The notes: generated by a model not told the origin, from the letters alone. Shown: positions 27,287 through 36,547, counted from the first letter of the stretch. The stretch: DNA of 64,000 bases from an uncultured Opitutaceae bacterium (GCA_937902925.1 CALFNN010000069.1:21222-85221); one strand, 5' to 3'. Made by a program: numbers and translations.

Positions 27287-29338
27287 CTACGGCGGACTCG
27301 GGAGCTGCGCGCGCGCCTCGGCGAGATTCCGCCGTGCTTCGGCGAAGTCCGGTCGGGCGGCCAGCGCCTGCTCAAATTGCGCGACCGCCTCGCGCACGCG
27401 GCCGGTGTGCAGCCACACGTAGCCGAGATTGTTGTGGGCGTCGGCGGCGGATGGATCCAGGCGCAGCGCCGTCTCATAGTGGGCGACGGCCTCGGGCAGC
27501 CGGTCCAGTTGCAGCAGCGCGTTGCCCGCGTTGATCTGCGCGTCGACAAAGTCGGGCTGGAGCCGCACCGCCTCCTCGTATTGCGCCAGGGCGTCGGCCA
27601 TCCGGTCCTGCCGGGCGAGGACATTGCCGAGGCTGCAATGAGCCGGCGCGAAGTCAGGCTTCAGCCGCAGGGCGGTCTCGAATTCGACCGCCGCCCCGGC
27701 GACATTGCCGCCGTCGAAAAGCAAATCGCCGAGGTTGGCATGAGCCTCGGCGAGGCCCGGTTTCAGCTGCAGGGCCTTTTGGAACTGGACGGCGGCATCG
27801 TCGCGGCGTCCCGCCCGGAGCAACGCGGCCCCGTAACTGCTGCGCACGTCGGCGGAATCGGGCCGCAGCGCGAGGATTTTCGCGTAATTTTCGAGCGCTG
27901 CAGGCAACTGCCCGAGGCGGGCGCAGGCGAGGGCCAGGTTGTAACGCGCCTCGAGGTTGTTCGGGTCGACCCGCAGCGCGCTTTCGTAGTGGGCCATGGC
28001 TTCGTCGATCCGGCCGAGGCGGAAGAGGGCAAGGCCGAGATTGTTTTGCGCCATGGCATTGCCCGGGCGTTCGTCAACCGTGGCCGACCAGAGGGCGAGG
28101 CCGGTGCGATAGACGGTGTTCCGCTGGACGGTCGCGACGAGACAGGCGATGCCGGCCAAGGCGACGATGCCGGATGCGGCGCGGGGCGCCCAGCGATACA
28201 ATGCCAGCACGGCGAGCGCGAGTGGCGCGGCGAGGGACAGATACATCCGGTGCTCGACAATCATCTGGATGGTGCCGGGCGTGAGCGAAGTCGGGGCGAG
28301 AATCCCGAAGAACCAACCGCCGGCAAACCCGAGGGCCGGCCGGCGCCAGAGCGCCCAGCAAGTTGCGCCGATCGTCGCGGCGACGACCGCGGCGTAGGGC
28401 AGGATGTCGCCGACCTGGGTGACCCAAAAGGTGCCGTAGTCGAACACGAGGGGCCGAGGCCAGAAGATCAGTGCGAGGTAACGGGCGATGGCGTGAAACT
28501 GAGTGAGACCGTAGGCCCACGGCGTGACCCCGACGCCGAAGCCTACGGTGCCGCCGCGGTTGCCGCCGGTGCTCATCACAAAAAAGGCGAGCAGCAGCCA
28601 GGTCGCCGCGAGGCCGAGGTAGAAATTTCTCCGGGCGCGCCAGGCGCCGGCAAAGGTTCCGGCGACGAAAGTCCGGTCGTAGAGCAGCACGAGCACCGGC
28701 GCGGTGACCATGACTTCCTTGGTGGCCATGCCGAGGGCGCAGGCGGCGATCGCCGCGCCCAACCACCACCGGCCCTGCGGAGATTCCGGACCGGGGGTGT
28801 TTTCTTCGCGCCGGGCGCGAACGTCCACGCCGCGGACGAACGCGTAGAGGGTGAGCAGATAAAACAATCCCATCAGCGACTCGGCGCGCTGGACGACGTA
28901 GGTGACCGACTCCGTTTGCAGCGGATGCACCGTCCACAGAAAGGCGACGGCGAGAGCGGGAAGGTCGGGACCCGGTGCAAAGAATGCGATGCGGCGCAAT
29001 GTGCGGCGGAGCACGCCGAACAGCGTGAGGCCGCCCGCCACGTGAATCAGCAGGTTGAGCGCGTGATAGCTCCACACCGCGTAGCCGCTGATGGCGTGGT
29101 TCAGTGCGAACGAAAACGCGAGGACCGGCCGGCCGCTGAGCGTGAGACCGCCCGCCGCGGTGCCGGCAGCGGCTCCGCCCCAGAGCTGTCGAATCGCCGG
29201 GTTGTCGACGATCGCCGAAAGATCGTCGAAGACGAACGGCGAGGACAAGCAGTTCGCGTAGGCGACGACTGCGCCCAACGCGAGCAGGACCGGCATCCAT
29301 CGAGGAACCGTCCGGGAGGTTTGAGCCTGACCGTTCAC
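27287..29338 (-). CDS. TMTC-like GT-C membrane protein with TPR tail, paralog F
   Basis: A 683-residue paralog on the opposite strand, with a GTG start at 29338. It has the same membrane domain (FDDLSAIVDNPAI, QTESVTYVVQRAESLMG, ATKEVMVTAPVLVLLYDRTF, EHRMYLSLAA) and about eight TPR units from residue ~423 (LEARYNLALACARLGQLPAALENYAKIL; ADAHNNLGYVWLHTGRVREAVAQFEQAL). It converges on paralog E. Upstream on the same strand lies the TonB receptor gene, but a terminator at 29428-29461 separates them, so F probably has its own promoter in 29339-29427. Opposite orientation suggests inversion after duplication, or an independent copy. Confidence 0.8.
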   Translation of the reverse strand: MNGQAQTSRTVPRWMPVLLALGAVVAYANCLSSPFVFDDLSAIVDNPAIRQLWGGAAAGTAAGGLTLSGRPVLAFSFALNHAISGYAVWSYHALNLLIHVAGGLTLFGVLRRTLRRIAFFAPGPDLPALAVAFLWTVHPLQTESVTYVVQRAESLMGLFYLLTLYAFVRGVDVRARREENTPGPESPQGRWWLGAAIAACALGMATKEVMVTAPVLVLLYDRTFVAGTFAGAWRARRNFYLGLAATWLLLAFFVMSTGGNRGGTVGFGVGVTPWAYGLTQFHAIARYLALIFWPRPLVFDYGTFWVTQVGDILPYAAVVAATIGATCWALWRRPALGFAGGWFFGILAPTSLTPGTIQMIVEHRMYLSLAAPLALAVLALYRWAPRAASGIVALAGIACLVATVQRNTVYRTGLALWSATVDERPGNAMAQNNLGLALFRLGRIDEAMAHYESALRVDPNNLEARYNLALACARLGQLPAALENYAKILALRPDSADVRSSYGAALLRAGRRDDAAVQFQKALQLKPGLAEAHANLGDLLFDGGNVAGAAVEFETALRLKPDFAPAHCSLGNVLARQDRMADALAQYEEAVRLQPDFVDAQINAGNALLQLDRLPEAVAHYETALRLDPSAADAHNNLGYVWLHTGRVREAVAQFEQALAARPDFAEARRNLAEARAQLPSPP

Positions 29339-29427
29339 GCGGCTTGAGACGAAACTGAATCGGGCGGGGAGGGAACTGGAATTTTCGTGAGATCGCGCGA
29401 AGGGGCCGGACGGGGCCGCCGGCTGCG

Positions 29428-29461
29428 AAAAAAAAGGCGGTCCCGCCGTTGCGGGACCGCC
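29428..29461 (-). terminator. Rho-independent terminator after the Oar-like receptor
   Basis: Read on the minus strand, an 11-bp perfect stem (GGCGGTCCCGC / GCGGGACCGCC, plus-strand 29436-29446 and 29451-29461) with a 4-nt loop is followed by eight T residues (29435-29428). It lies 28 bp after the receptor stop codon. Confidence 0.93.
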
Positions 29462-29489
29462 GATGAAATCTACCGGGAAGCGACGCGGC

Positions 29490-32400
29490 TCAGAAGCTGA
29501 GCTTGAGCGCCGCCTTTACCTGCCAGCGCGACACCTGGGTGTCGTTGGCCACGATCGGGACCGTATCGAAGGTGCTGGAGGTGAAGGTATAGACATACTG
29601 GCCGAGACCGCCATTGCCGGTCCGGTCCCACGAGGCGCCGGCGACGTTGCGCATGTAAGAGAAGCCATCCTCGTTCAGCAGGCCCCACTTCTTGTTCAAC
29701 ATATTCCCGAAATTGACGCATTGCAGGATGATCTGCGGCTTGAGGCGCCAGACGCCGGGGATGTCCTGGATGATGGTCAGGTCGACCGTGTTGCTCCACG
29801 GCGACGTGACCGCATTGCGCGGGACCACCTGGCCCTGGAATTTGTCGAGGCCGTTGGCAGCGCTGAAGGCGAAGAAATTCGCCTGCTCGGTCGCACTGGT
29901 CCAGCGCACCTTCGGATCGTTCGGCGTGGGCATGTAGAACAGGTCGTTGCCGAAGCGGCCATCGCCGTTGACGTCACCCTTGAAAACCCAGCTGTAAACG
30001 TGGCCGGTATTTCCGACGTAGTTCGTGGTGATAAGCGTGTGGGCGTTCGGGATGAGGTCGAGTTGGAGCGACAGCGAGGCGACGATCTTGTCGGCTTGAT
30101 CCGTATTGGAGGTCGAGGCGACGTCCTCGTTCGGGTTGAAGACCGCGCGCAGGAAGTAGAGCGAGCCGGCTGTCGACGAGGTCATCGGCGCCACTTCGGT
30201 GGCGTGGCCATGGGTCCAGGAAATGCCGGCGCCCCAGTGATTCTTCAGCGGGCGATTGAGCCCGATGGTGACGCTCTTCGACTCGCCCTTCTTGGTGTTG
30301 GTCAGTTGGAACACGTCGGCGAGGGTCGAGACGCGGCGGCGGCCGTTCACGTTCGTGCCCGTCGTGCCGGCGGTGATGGCACCGGCGTAGCGAATGCGGC
30401 CGTCCGGCATCGTGGTCGGGCCGCCATCGGTCGGCGACGCGAAGTTCAGGAACTGGATCGCGAGCGCGTCCTGCGTTTCGATGGCGTTGACTTCCGCGGA
30501 GAAGATCAGCCCGCCGAACGGCAGTTGATGGTCGATGCCGAACGTGCCCTTCCAGACGGTCGGGGTCTTGAAGTCGGGATCGATGAGGTTGATGTTCGGC
30601 GTCGGCAGCGTGCCGGCCGGCGTCGGCTGGTTCTTCACGTCAGCGGAGAACGCGGGCGCACCCGAGGTGACCGACACGGTGCCGAGCACGCCGGCCTGCG
30701 AGTAGGCGTTCGAGAGCCAGACGGCGGGCGAGCGGCTCTGGAAAACACCAATGCCGCCACGGATCTCCGTTTTGCGGTCGCTGGTGAGCTTGTAGTTGAA
30801 GCCGATGCGGGGCTCGAGGGTCCAGTTGCCGCTGTTATTCGTGCTGTTGGAGTAGCCGAAGGCGTTCGTGAAAACGGCGTTGAAGGGCGGCTTTTCCGGC
30901 ACATACGGGACGTCGAAGCGCAGGCCAGTGAGGACCGTGAGATTCGCGTTGGGCTTCCAATTATCCTGCGCCAGGGCGGAATAGGTGGTGTATTTGAATT
31001 TCGAGATGGCGTCGTCCAGCGTATAGCCGGGGTTCAGCTTGGCGTCCGTGTAGGAACTCGGGGTGCCGGCGAGCCAGGCCGCAAGGTTCGCGAAGGTGTA
31101 GCTGCCGTAAAAGCCCTGCGCGAAAGCGTTGTAGTATTTGATCTGGTCGGACTCGGCGCCGACGGTGACGATGTGGTCCCCCATCGTGTAGTCGACGGCC
31201 AGCTTGCCTTGCAGTTCTTTCGTGTTGATCTGGTTGAGCTGGCGGGAGAATTCGGTGCCGAGCAGGATGCTGCCGGTCGTGATGGTGGCGCCCGTGTCGC
31301 CACGGATACCCGTCAAACCGTTGATTTGAACCGCCGGAAAGGGAGCGCCGCGGTCAATGGGCGAGGCGTCCCACGTGGTGTAGGAGAGGCTCGCTTCCGA
31401 GTGGAGGCTGGGCGTCCACTGACTGTTCAGCTGGCCCGTGTAGGTCGTGGTCTTGTAGGGCTGGTCATACCAATAGTTGCTGAATGACTGGCCGAACACG
31501 CTCGTGAGGCCGGCGAAAATCGGCGAGGTGCCCTCGTTGTTGCGGTAGGTCAGGCTGAGGCGATGGTCGTCGGTGATGTTCCAGTCGACCTTGGCGAGCT
31601 TCGTCTTCTGCGTGGTCAGATTCGCGCCCGTGGCATTGACGGCGCCGGGATCGTAACCAAGCGCCTTGGCGCGGGTGACGATGGCGTCGAGGTCGGATTG
31701 GTTGGCATACTTGAAGTTTGCGCCGGCGGATGCCGCCTCGCGGCGGAAATCGTCGTAGTCGGCATAGAAAAACAGCCGGTTGGGGATGATCGGGCCACTG
31801 AGGCTGTAGTTATAGGTGTGCTCCTTGAACGCTTCGCGCGTGCCGTAGGCGATCGACGCGGGATTGGGGTTCTTCGCGCGATAGTCCTGGTCGGAATATT
31901 CCCACTTGGCCGAGCCGTGGAACTGATTGCCGCCGCTCTTGGTGACGGCGTTGAGCAGCACACCGGTGAAGTTCGTGCGGCGCACGTCGAAGGGCGTGAG
32001 CTGAACGTCAAGCGCCTGCAGCGACTCCAATGGCACCGGGCTGCGGAGGGTGGCCATGCCATCGCTCTTGAGGCCGAAGGGATCGTTGGACTCGACGCCG
32101 TCGACGAGGAACGAGTTGAACCGGAAATTCTGGCCTTGGGCGCTCAACTGACCGCCGACGTCGAGCGACGTGAGCTGGACGCGCGAGTCGAGCCGCGCGA
32201 TATCCTGCACGTTGTCGCGCGTGGTCGCAGCCATGGCGATCTGGGCGTCCGAAAAGCTCTGGCCTGCGCCCATCTTGCCGACACCGAAGGTCGTGTCTTT
32301 CGTCTCGGAGACCTTGAAGGCCTCCAGCTTCACGACATCCGAGCTGACCTGGAAGCTGATGTCCGCGTCCTGACCAAGCGAAAGGTAGATTTCCTTTTGC

Positions 32401-32690
32401 GGCTCGGCATTGAGATCCTTGGCCGAAACCGAGGCCGTGTAAGGACCGCCGATGCGGAGACCGGAGATATTGTATTGGCCGTTCGCCCGGGTCGTGGCCG
32501 TGGCGCGCGTGCCGGAGGGTTCGTGCAGGATGGTCACGGTCGCGCCGGCGACCGGATTGCCCTGCTTGTCGGTGACCGTGCCGTTGATGGCGCCGGTCGT
32601 AAGGCCTTGGCCAAATACGCTCGCGGCGCAGGCCAGGCTCAGGACGAGAAGCGTCCTGAAGAACCCTCGAGTCATGGTGTGTAGATGCAT
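29490..32690 (-). CDS. Oar-like TonB-dependent receptor with carboxypeptidase-regulatory domain
   Basis: A 1066-residue outer-membrane protein. A signal peptide (TRGFFRTLLVLSLACAASVFG) is followed by a carboxypeptidase-regulatory beta-sandwich (INGTVTDKQGNPVAGATVTI, about residues 30-110), a plug domain (QNFRFNSFLVDGVESNDPFG) and a long beta-barrel ending in ...LKLSF with the aromatic C-terminus required for BAM insertion. This fits the Oar/OmpA-related receptor family, used for import of large oligomers or for surface functions. ATG at 32675 (MTRGFF) is an equally possible start. No SusD partner is adjacent. It is divergent from an ECF sigma factor across ~400 bp, so sigma-dependent control is possible. 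The ligand is unknown. Confidence 0.9.
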   Translation of the reverse strand: MHLHTMTRGFFRTLLVLSLACAASVFGQGLTTGAINGTVTDKQGNPVAGATVTILHEPSGTRATATTRANGQYNISGLRIGGPYTASVSAKDLNAEPQKEIYLSLGQDADISFQVSSDVVKLEAFKVSETKDTTFGVGKMGAGQSFSDAQIAMAATTRDNVQDIARLDSRVQLTSLDVGGQLSAQGQNFRFNSFLVDGVESNDPFGLKSDGMATLRSPVPLESLQALDVQLTPFDVRRTNFTGVLLNAVTKSGGNQFHGSAKWEYSDQDYRAKNPNPASIAYGTREAFKEHTYNYSLSGPIIPNRLFFYADYDDFRREAASAGANFKYANQSDLDAIVTRAKALGYDPGAVNATGANLTTQKTKLAKVDWNITDDHRLSLTYRNNEGTSPIFAGLTSVFGQSFSNYWYDQPYKTTTYTGQLNSQWTPSLHSEASLSYTTWDASPIDRGAPFPAVQINGLTGIRGDTGATITTGSILLGTEFSRQLNQINTKELQGKLAVDYTMGDHIVTVGAESDQIKYYNAFAQGFYGSYTFANLAAWLAGTPSSYTDAKLNPGYTLDDAISKFKYTTYSALAQDNWKPNANLTVLTGLRFDVPYVPEKPPFNAVFTNAFGYSNSTNNSGNWTLEPRIGFNYKLTSDRKTEIRGGIGVFQSRSPAVWLSNAYSQAGVLGTVSVTSGAPAFSADVKNQPTPAGTLPTPNINLIDPDFKTPTVWKGTFGIDHQLPFGGLIFSAEVNAIETQDALAIQFLNFASPTDGGPTTMPDGRIRYAGAITAGTTGTNVNGRRRVSTLADVFQLTNTKKGESKSVTIGLNRPLKNHWGAGISWTHGHATEVAPMTSSTAGSLYFLRAVFNPNEDVASTSNTDQADKIVASLSLQLDLIPNAHTLITTNYVGNTGHVYSWVFKGDVNGDGRFGNDLFYMPTPNDPKVRWTSATEQANFFAFSAANGLDKFQGQVVPRNAVTSPWSNTVDLTIIQDIPGVWRLKPQIILQCVNFGNMLNKKWGLLNEDGFSYMRNVAGASWDRTGNGGLGQYVYTFTSSTFDTVPIVANDTQVSRWQVKAALKLSF

Positions 32691-33087
32691 GGTTTGTAGT
32701 GTGGGTCGGATGCTAACGTGATTATTTTGAAGACCGCAGCGTGGTCGCCACCGGTTTCAGTTAGGAGGCGGGCAGGGAAGACCTGCGTAAAATTGCAGTC
32801 AAGCCCGGAGCAGATTGCGCGCCGGCGAGTCGCGAAATCGTAACGGCCGGTTTCATGAAGCGGCGCGACGATCCCGAAATCGCTCGCGAGAGCCGCCATG
32901 CGGTTTGCACGACGCGGGCTCGATGGTCGCGCAGCCTGCATGAGAATTGACCGGGTTGGACGGATCGCCCGGAAGTCCGAATCGATGCAACATCATGTGG
33001 GAAAACATGGTTGCGATTTGACGGCAGGGTGTTGGCACGCGGCGAGGTAAGGGAGACGTGGCCTCGCAACTTCAACCCATTCCGATT
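32691..33087. other. Intergenic region between divergent Oar-like receptor and ECF sigma factor
   Basis: This stretch of ~400 bp should contain both promoters. A relatively AT-rich patch (GATTATTTTGAAG, near 32719-32731) lies 30-40 bp upstream of the receptor start and is the best promoter candidate for that gene. No clear palindrome, hairpin or convincing small gene was seen. Confidence 0.35.
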
Positions 33088-33906
33088 ATGTCTACTGTGA
33101 ACAACTGCGCTGCTGCCCCCTCTCTCAAGCCGACCCATCACCCTGACCGCATGGCGCGCGCGTCCTCGAGTGCGCCCAATCCGTCGGCCGATGCCACCGC
33201 CTTCGCGAATCGACGCGCCGAGCGGGCCGCCGCCTCCAAGGCGGAGGCCGCCCACGACGCGGCGCTGGTCCGGCGGTTCCACGAGGGCGACGAATCGGCG
33301 TTCGTCGAAATCATGGGCCGTTACCGCGAAAAGATCTTTGCGATCGCGCTCGGACTGCTGCGCAACCGCGCCGACGCGGAGGAAATCGCGCAGGACACAT
33401 TCATCCGGGCGCATCGCGGGCTCGGGCGTTTTCGTGGCGACTCGTCGCTCGCGACCTGGCTGCACCGCATCGTGGTGAACCTGGCGCGCAACCGTTACTG
33501 GTATTTCTTCCGCCGCCGGCGCCACGCCACCCTGTCGCTGGACTGCCCGCTGAGCGACGACAGCGCCGCGACGTTTTCCGACCTCGTGGCGGCCGACGAG
33601 CCGGATCCGGCGCGGACGTCCGCCACCAACGAATTCGCCGACCTCGTGGCCACTTGCATGGAAAAGCTCGACGCGCAGCACCGCGAGATTCTCACGCTGC
33701 GCAACCTGCTGCACCGCCCCTATGACGAGATCGCGCAGACGCTCGGCATCAACGTTGGCACGGTGAAGAGCCGCATTGCGCGGGCGCGCGAAAATCTTCG
33801 CGCGCTCCTCACCGAGGCGTGCCCGGAATTTGCGCCCGAGGCCGAGCCGTCCGAATGGTTCGAGCCGGTGCGGAATGCCGGCCGCCTGGCGCTCGCTTAC
33901 GCGTAA
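33088..33906 (+). CDS. ECF-family RNA polymerase sigma factor
   Basis: A sigma-70 family factor of 272 residues if translation starts at ATG 33088; GTG 33058 and ATG 33151 are alternatives in the same frame. Region 2 (ALVRRFHEGDESAFVEIMGRYREKIFAIALGLLRNRADAEEIAQDTFIRAHRGLGRFRGDSSLATWLHRIVVNLARN) is complete. So is region 4 (LDAQHREILTLRNLLHRPYDEIAQTLGINVGTVKSRIARARENLRALL). The N-terminal ~60 residues are a non-conserved Ala/Arg-rich extension. No anti-sigma gene is adjacent, which is unusual for the type. It is divergent from the Oar-like receptor and converges on the pilin cassette with 57 bp between stops. Confidence 0.92.
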   Translation: MSTVNNCAAAPSLKPTHHPDRMARASSSAPNPSADATAFANRRAERAAASKAEAAHDAALVRRFHEGDESAFVEIMGRYREKIFAIALGLLRNRADAEEIAQDTFIRAHRGLGRFRGDSSLATWLHRIVVNLARNRYWYFFRRRRHATLSLDCPLSDDSAATFSDLVAADEPDPARTSATNEFADLVATCMEKLDAQHREILTLRNLLHRPYDEIAQTLGINVGTVKSRIARARENLRALLTEACPEFAPEAEPSEWFEPVRNAGRLALAYA

Positions 33907-33963
33907 CCACCGGCTTGGATTTCGTTTGCGCCGGCGCCGGTTGGAAACTCCCCGGCGCCGGGC

Positions 33964-35373
33964 TTACCAGCTGTTCAGCACCGAGGAATACGCGGCGCGG
34001 TCGCCGGCGGAGACAAGCTCGCGCCACTTGACGACTCCGAAGGGGTTGTTGCCGCCCCAATTCGCCAGCGACTCGTCGTAGTGAAACTTGGCGCTGCCGG
34101 TGACGTCGATGTTGTCGGCCACAACGGAGCCGGTGACGTCGGGCGTGCCGCGGATCGTCACGTTGCCGTCCGGCGCGTAGATGAGCGCATTGACGGTCGC
34201 ACCGCCACCGATGTCGATGCTCTGCGGCGTGGTGCTGGTGCTCGTGCCCCAGATCTGCAGCGTGCTGGCCTGGTTGTTGGGATTGGAGATGCCGTTGCCG
34301 GTGAACTGGAGGTCGGCGGCGGTATAGATGGTGAGGGTGGCCCCGGGGTCGAGCGTGAGCAGATCGCCGCCGCTCATCTTGACCGCCAGGCTGCCCGCGG
34401 CCGCGGTGAGGAGGAGGGTGACGTTGCCGTGGATGGTCAGCGAGCTGCTGATCTGTCCGGCGAAGGTGTAGGTGTTGGTCGCGCCGACCGTGCCGAGGCT
34501 CGACCCGACCGAGGCGAGCACCGTGCCTCCCGCGGGCATCGTCGTGCTGTCGAAGTTGGCGGTGAAGTCGGTGGCGACGCGCGAGGTGTCCACCGTGCCG
34601 GCCGGGCTGCCGAAGGCGGCGACGGTGCCGTTGCTGCCGACGCTGATGCCGCTGGAACTATTGCCGCCGACCGAGGCGAAGCCCCAGATGTCGGCGTTGT
34701 TGATGGCGACCGAACCGACGGCGACCGACGTGCTGCCGACGCTGCCGTGGTCGTGGGCCACGCCGGCGCCGTAGGCGACGGGCGTGGCCCGGAGCGCGCC
34801 GGAGTCGTCGTAGAGCGAATTCCAGCTGTCGACGGACGCCACATTGCCGCGGAACGTGATCTGGTTCTTGGCGACGAGCCCCATCGCGAATTTTGAACGG
34901 CGGCGCAGCGTGACCTCGATCGTCTTGCTCAGCGTGAGCGACTCCGTGGGCATCGTGATGGTGGATTGCGCCACGACCTTCGGCTGGACGCTGCCGGTGG
35001 GGTTGTAGTTGTCGACGTAGACCCTGACGGCGGCCGTGACGCCACTGCCGAGGGTGAAATCCGTGAACGTGCGGTGGGCGGTGACGCCGTCCGAGGTGTT
35101 CCACGGGCTGGCCCACGCGGTGGCGAGCGCGGCGCCGCCGGTGGCCTGATTGAAGGACCAGAGCGCCTCCTCGACGCCGGTCTCGGCGGTGTTCATCGAG
35201 GCGTTGCTATAGAACGACCGGTTGGCGAGCTTGAGGGAGCTGCGGCTGAGCGCGATGTAGCTGCCGAGGGAAATCGCGATGACGGCGGACAGCAGCATGG
35301 CGACGATGAGCAGCGAGCCGCGGGAATTCGCGCGCGGGAGCGACTGGCGGGCACGACGGAGCGGAGGGATCAT
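33964..35373 (-). CDS. PilX-like pilus-associated protein, cassette 2
   Basis: A 469-residue protein. A basic N-terminus precedes GSLLIVAMLLSAVIAISLGSYIALS, a single helix of the PilX N-terminal type, and NTAETGVEEALWSFN, the AE-type motif typical of such minor pilins. The rest (about 100-465) is a long beta-rich domain with repeated Val/Gly/Ser strands (GTPDVTGSVVADNIDVTGSAKFHYDESL). It appears exported and anchored by its helix, with the beta-domain possibly acting as an adhesin or scaffold. It is the last gene of the unit and is paralogous to 36548-37954; both end in KWRELxxxxDRxxYSxVxxxW. The exact role in type IV or type II pseudopili is inferred. Confidence 0.72.
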   Translation of the reverse strand: MIPPLRRARQSLPRANSRGSLLIVAMLLSAVIAISLGSYIALSRSSLKLANRSFYSNASMNTAETGVEEALWSFNQATGGAALATAWASPWNTSDGVTAHRTFTDFTLGSGVTAAVRVYVDNYNPTGSVQPKVVAQSTITMPTESLTLSKTIEVTLRRRSKFAMGLVAKNQITFRGNVASVDSWNSLYDDSGALRATPVAYGAGVAHDHGSVGSTSVAVGSVAINNADIWGFASVGGNSSSGISVGSNGTVAAFGSPAGTVDTSRVATDFTANFDSTTMPAGGTVLASVGSSLGTVGATNTYTFAGQISSSLTIHGNVTLLLTAAAGSLAVKMSGGDLLTLDPGATLTIYTAADLQFTGNGISNPNNQASTLQIWGTSTSTTPQSIDIGGGATVNALIYAPDGNVTIRGTPDVTGSVVADNIDVTGSAKFHYDESLANWGGNNPFGVVKWRELVSAGDRAAYSSVLNSW

Positions 35374-35383
35374 GGGAGGAGGA

Positions 35384-35980
35384 TCAAGTGCTGACGGCCT
35401 TGTTGCGCAGCACCACGCGTGCGGAAAGGACGGCGTTCGTGGCGTTGACGGTGGTGGAACCGGTGCGCACGGAACGCAGGGTGATCTGAATCTGTTTCGT
35501 CTCGAGATCGTTGGCCGCGGAATAGTCCGCGCCGTTGATGACCTTGTAACGGCGATAGGCGAAGTCGGTGACGTTGCGCACGAGGATGAGCTTCGGCGAC
35601 GTGCTGGTCGCGGCGCCGGGCAGCCGGTAGAAGCTCTGGGCGGTGGCCCCGCTGGTGGAGCTGTCGTAGGCGTAGGTGACTTGATAGGTGCCCGCGCTGT
35701 TCACGACCGTGAGGGTCACGCTGTTCGCGTTGTTCCACGTCAGATTGTTGGCCATGCGCGCCTCCTCGCTGAAGGATTCCAGCGCCCGGCGCGCCTCGGC
35801 TTCCATGACGCTGTAGTTGGCGGCATTGTAGCCGCTCCGGCCGAGCATCGTGAACGACGTGAGGATGCCGGCGAGGATGAAGCCCGAGAGCAGCGTCGCC
35901 ACCATCATCTCCACGAGCGTGAAGCCGACGGTGGCCGGCCGGCGGCCGGAGCGGCGGGCGGACGAATTAGTGGGCAACAT
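35384..35980 (-). CDS. PilW-like prepilin, cassette 2
   Basis: A prepilin of 198 residues from ATG 35980, which overlaps the end of the upstream PilV-like gene by 14 bp; a longer in-frame start at 36046 would lie well inside that gene. A short basic leader ends at G before FTLVEMMVATLLSGFILAGILTSF, the class III prepilin signal with Glu at +5 for PilD-type cleavage and N-methylation. The globular part (EARRALESFSEEARMANNLTWNNANSVTLTV) is typical of PilW/GspJ-like minor pilins. It ends 10 bp before the PilX-like gene. It is paralogous to 37954-38568. Confidence 0.85.
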   Translation of the reverse strand: MLPTNSSARRSGRRPATVGFTLVEMMVATLLSGFILAGILTSFTMLGRSGYNAANYSVMEAEARRALESFSEEARMANNLTWNNANSVTLTVVNSAGTYQVTYAYDSSTSGATAQSFYRLPGAATSTSPKLILVRNVTDFAYRRYKVINGADYSAANDLETKQIQITLRSVRTGSTTVNATNAVLSARVVLRNKAVST

Positions 35981-36452
35981 AAAAGTAGTCGCTGAGTCCG
36001 TTTTTCGCGTAGCGCGTCTCGTAGCTGAGGGCATGATGGCGGCCATCCACTCCCGCCCAGGAGACGTTCAGCGCGATCGCCTTGATGTCGCTCCGCCCCG
36101 CGATATCCGCGACCGTGCGGGTGCAGGTGAAGCGGCTGGCGATGGTGTTCAACGTCGAATCGAGCGTGGTGGAGGAGCCGGAGCTGATGGTGGTGGACGG
36201 ATCCACGGTCGCCGAGGCGGGCAGGGCGCAGATCTGGCTCCAGTTTTGCAGGCGCAGGATTTCCATTTCGCTCTGCATGATCTGGCCGGCGAGGGTCATG
36301 TTGCGCGCCGTGTCCACCGCGCGCATGCCGAACTGCAGCGTGGTGATCGACGTGGCGATGCCGAGGACGAGGACGCTCGCGGCCATCATGACCTCGAGGA
36401 TGGTGAAGGCGGACCGGCGGGCGGGACGCGGTGGGGGGCGACGGGGGATCAC
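35967..36452 (-). CDS. PilV-like prepilin, cassette 2
   Basis: A 161-residue prepilin with a Pro/Arg-rich leader and the methylation motif AFTILEVMMAASVLVLGIATSITTL (Glu at +5; the usual Gly before the processing site is replaced by Ala). The globular domain (FGMRAVDTARNMTLAGQIMQSEMEILRL) matches the PilV/GspI pattern. It is the first gene of the second cassette, separated from the first by 95 bp holding a strong hairpin, and overlaps the next gene by 14 bp. It is paralogous to 38543-38998, sharing the ending YARNGLxDYFYxxH-like segment. Confidence 0.85.
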   Translation of the reverse strand: MIPRRPPPRPARRSAFTILEVMMAASVLVLGIATSITTLQFGMRAVDTARNMTLAGQIMQSEMEILRLQNWSQICALPASATVDPSTTISSGSSTTLDSTLNTIASRFTCTRTVADIAGRSDIKAIALNVSWAGVDGRHHALSYETRYAKNGLSDYFYVAH

Positions 36453-36496
36453 GCCGTCAGTCTAGGCGATGGGCGCAAAACGCGTTAGAGGCTAAC

Positions 36497-36544
36497 GGCC
36501 CCGCGTTTCGGGCCTGCGTCCGGTAGGCCCGAAAGGGCGGGGCC
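36497..36544 (-). terminator. Large stem-loop between the two pilin cassettes
   Basis: Four bases after the stop codon of the first PilX-like gene, an outer 8-bp stem (GGCCCCGC / GCGGGGCC) and an inner perfect 10-bp stem (TTTCGGGCCT / AGGCCCGAAA) form one long hairpin. A second small hairpin (GTTAG-CCT-CTAAC) and a TTTT run follow on the minus strand. It could be an attenuator or partial terminator, or a 3'-end stabiliser, setting different levels for the two cassettes. Confidence 0.6.
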
Positions 36545-36547
36545 GGC

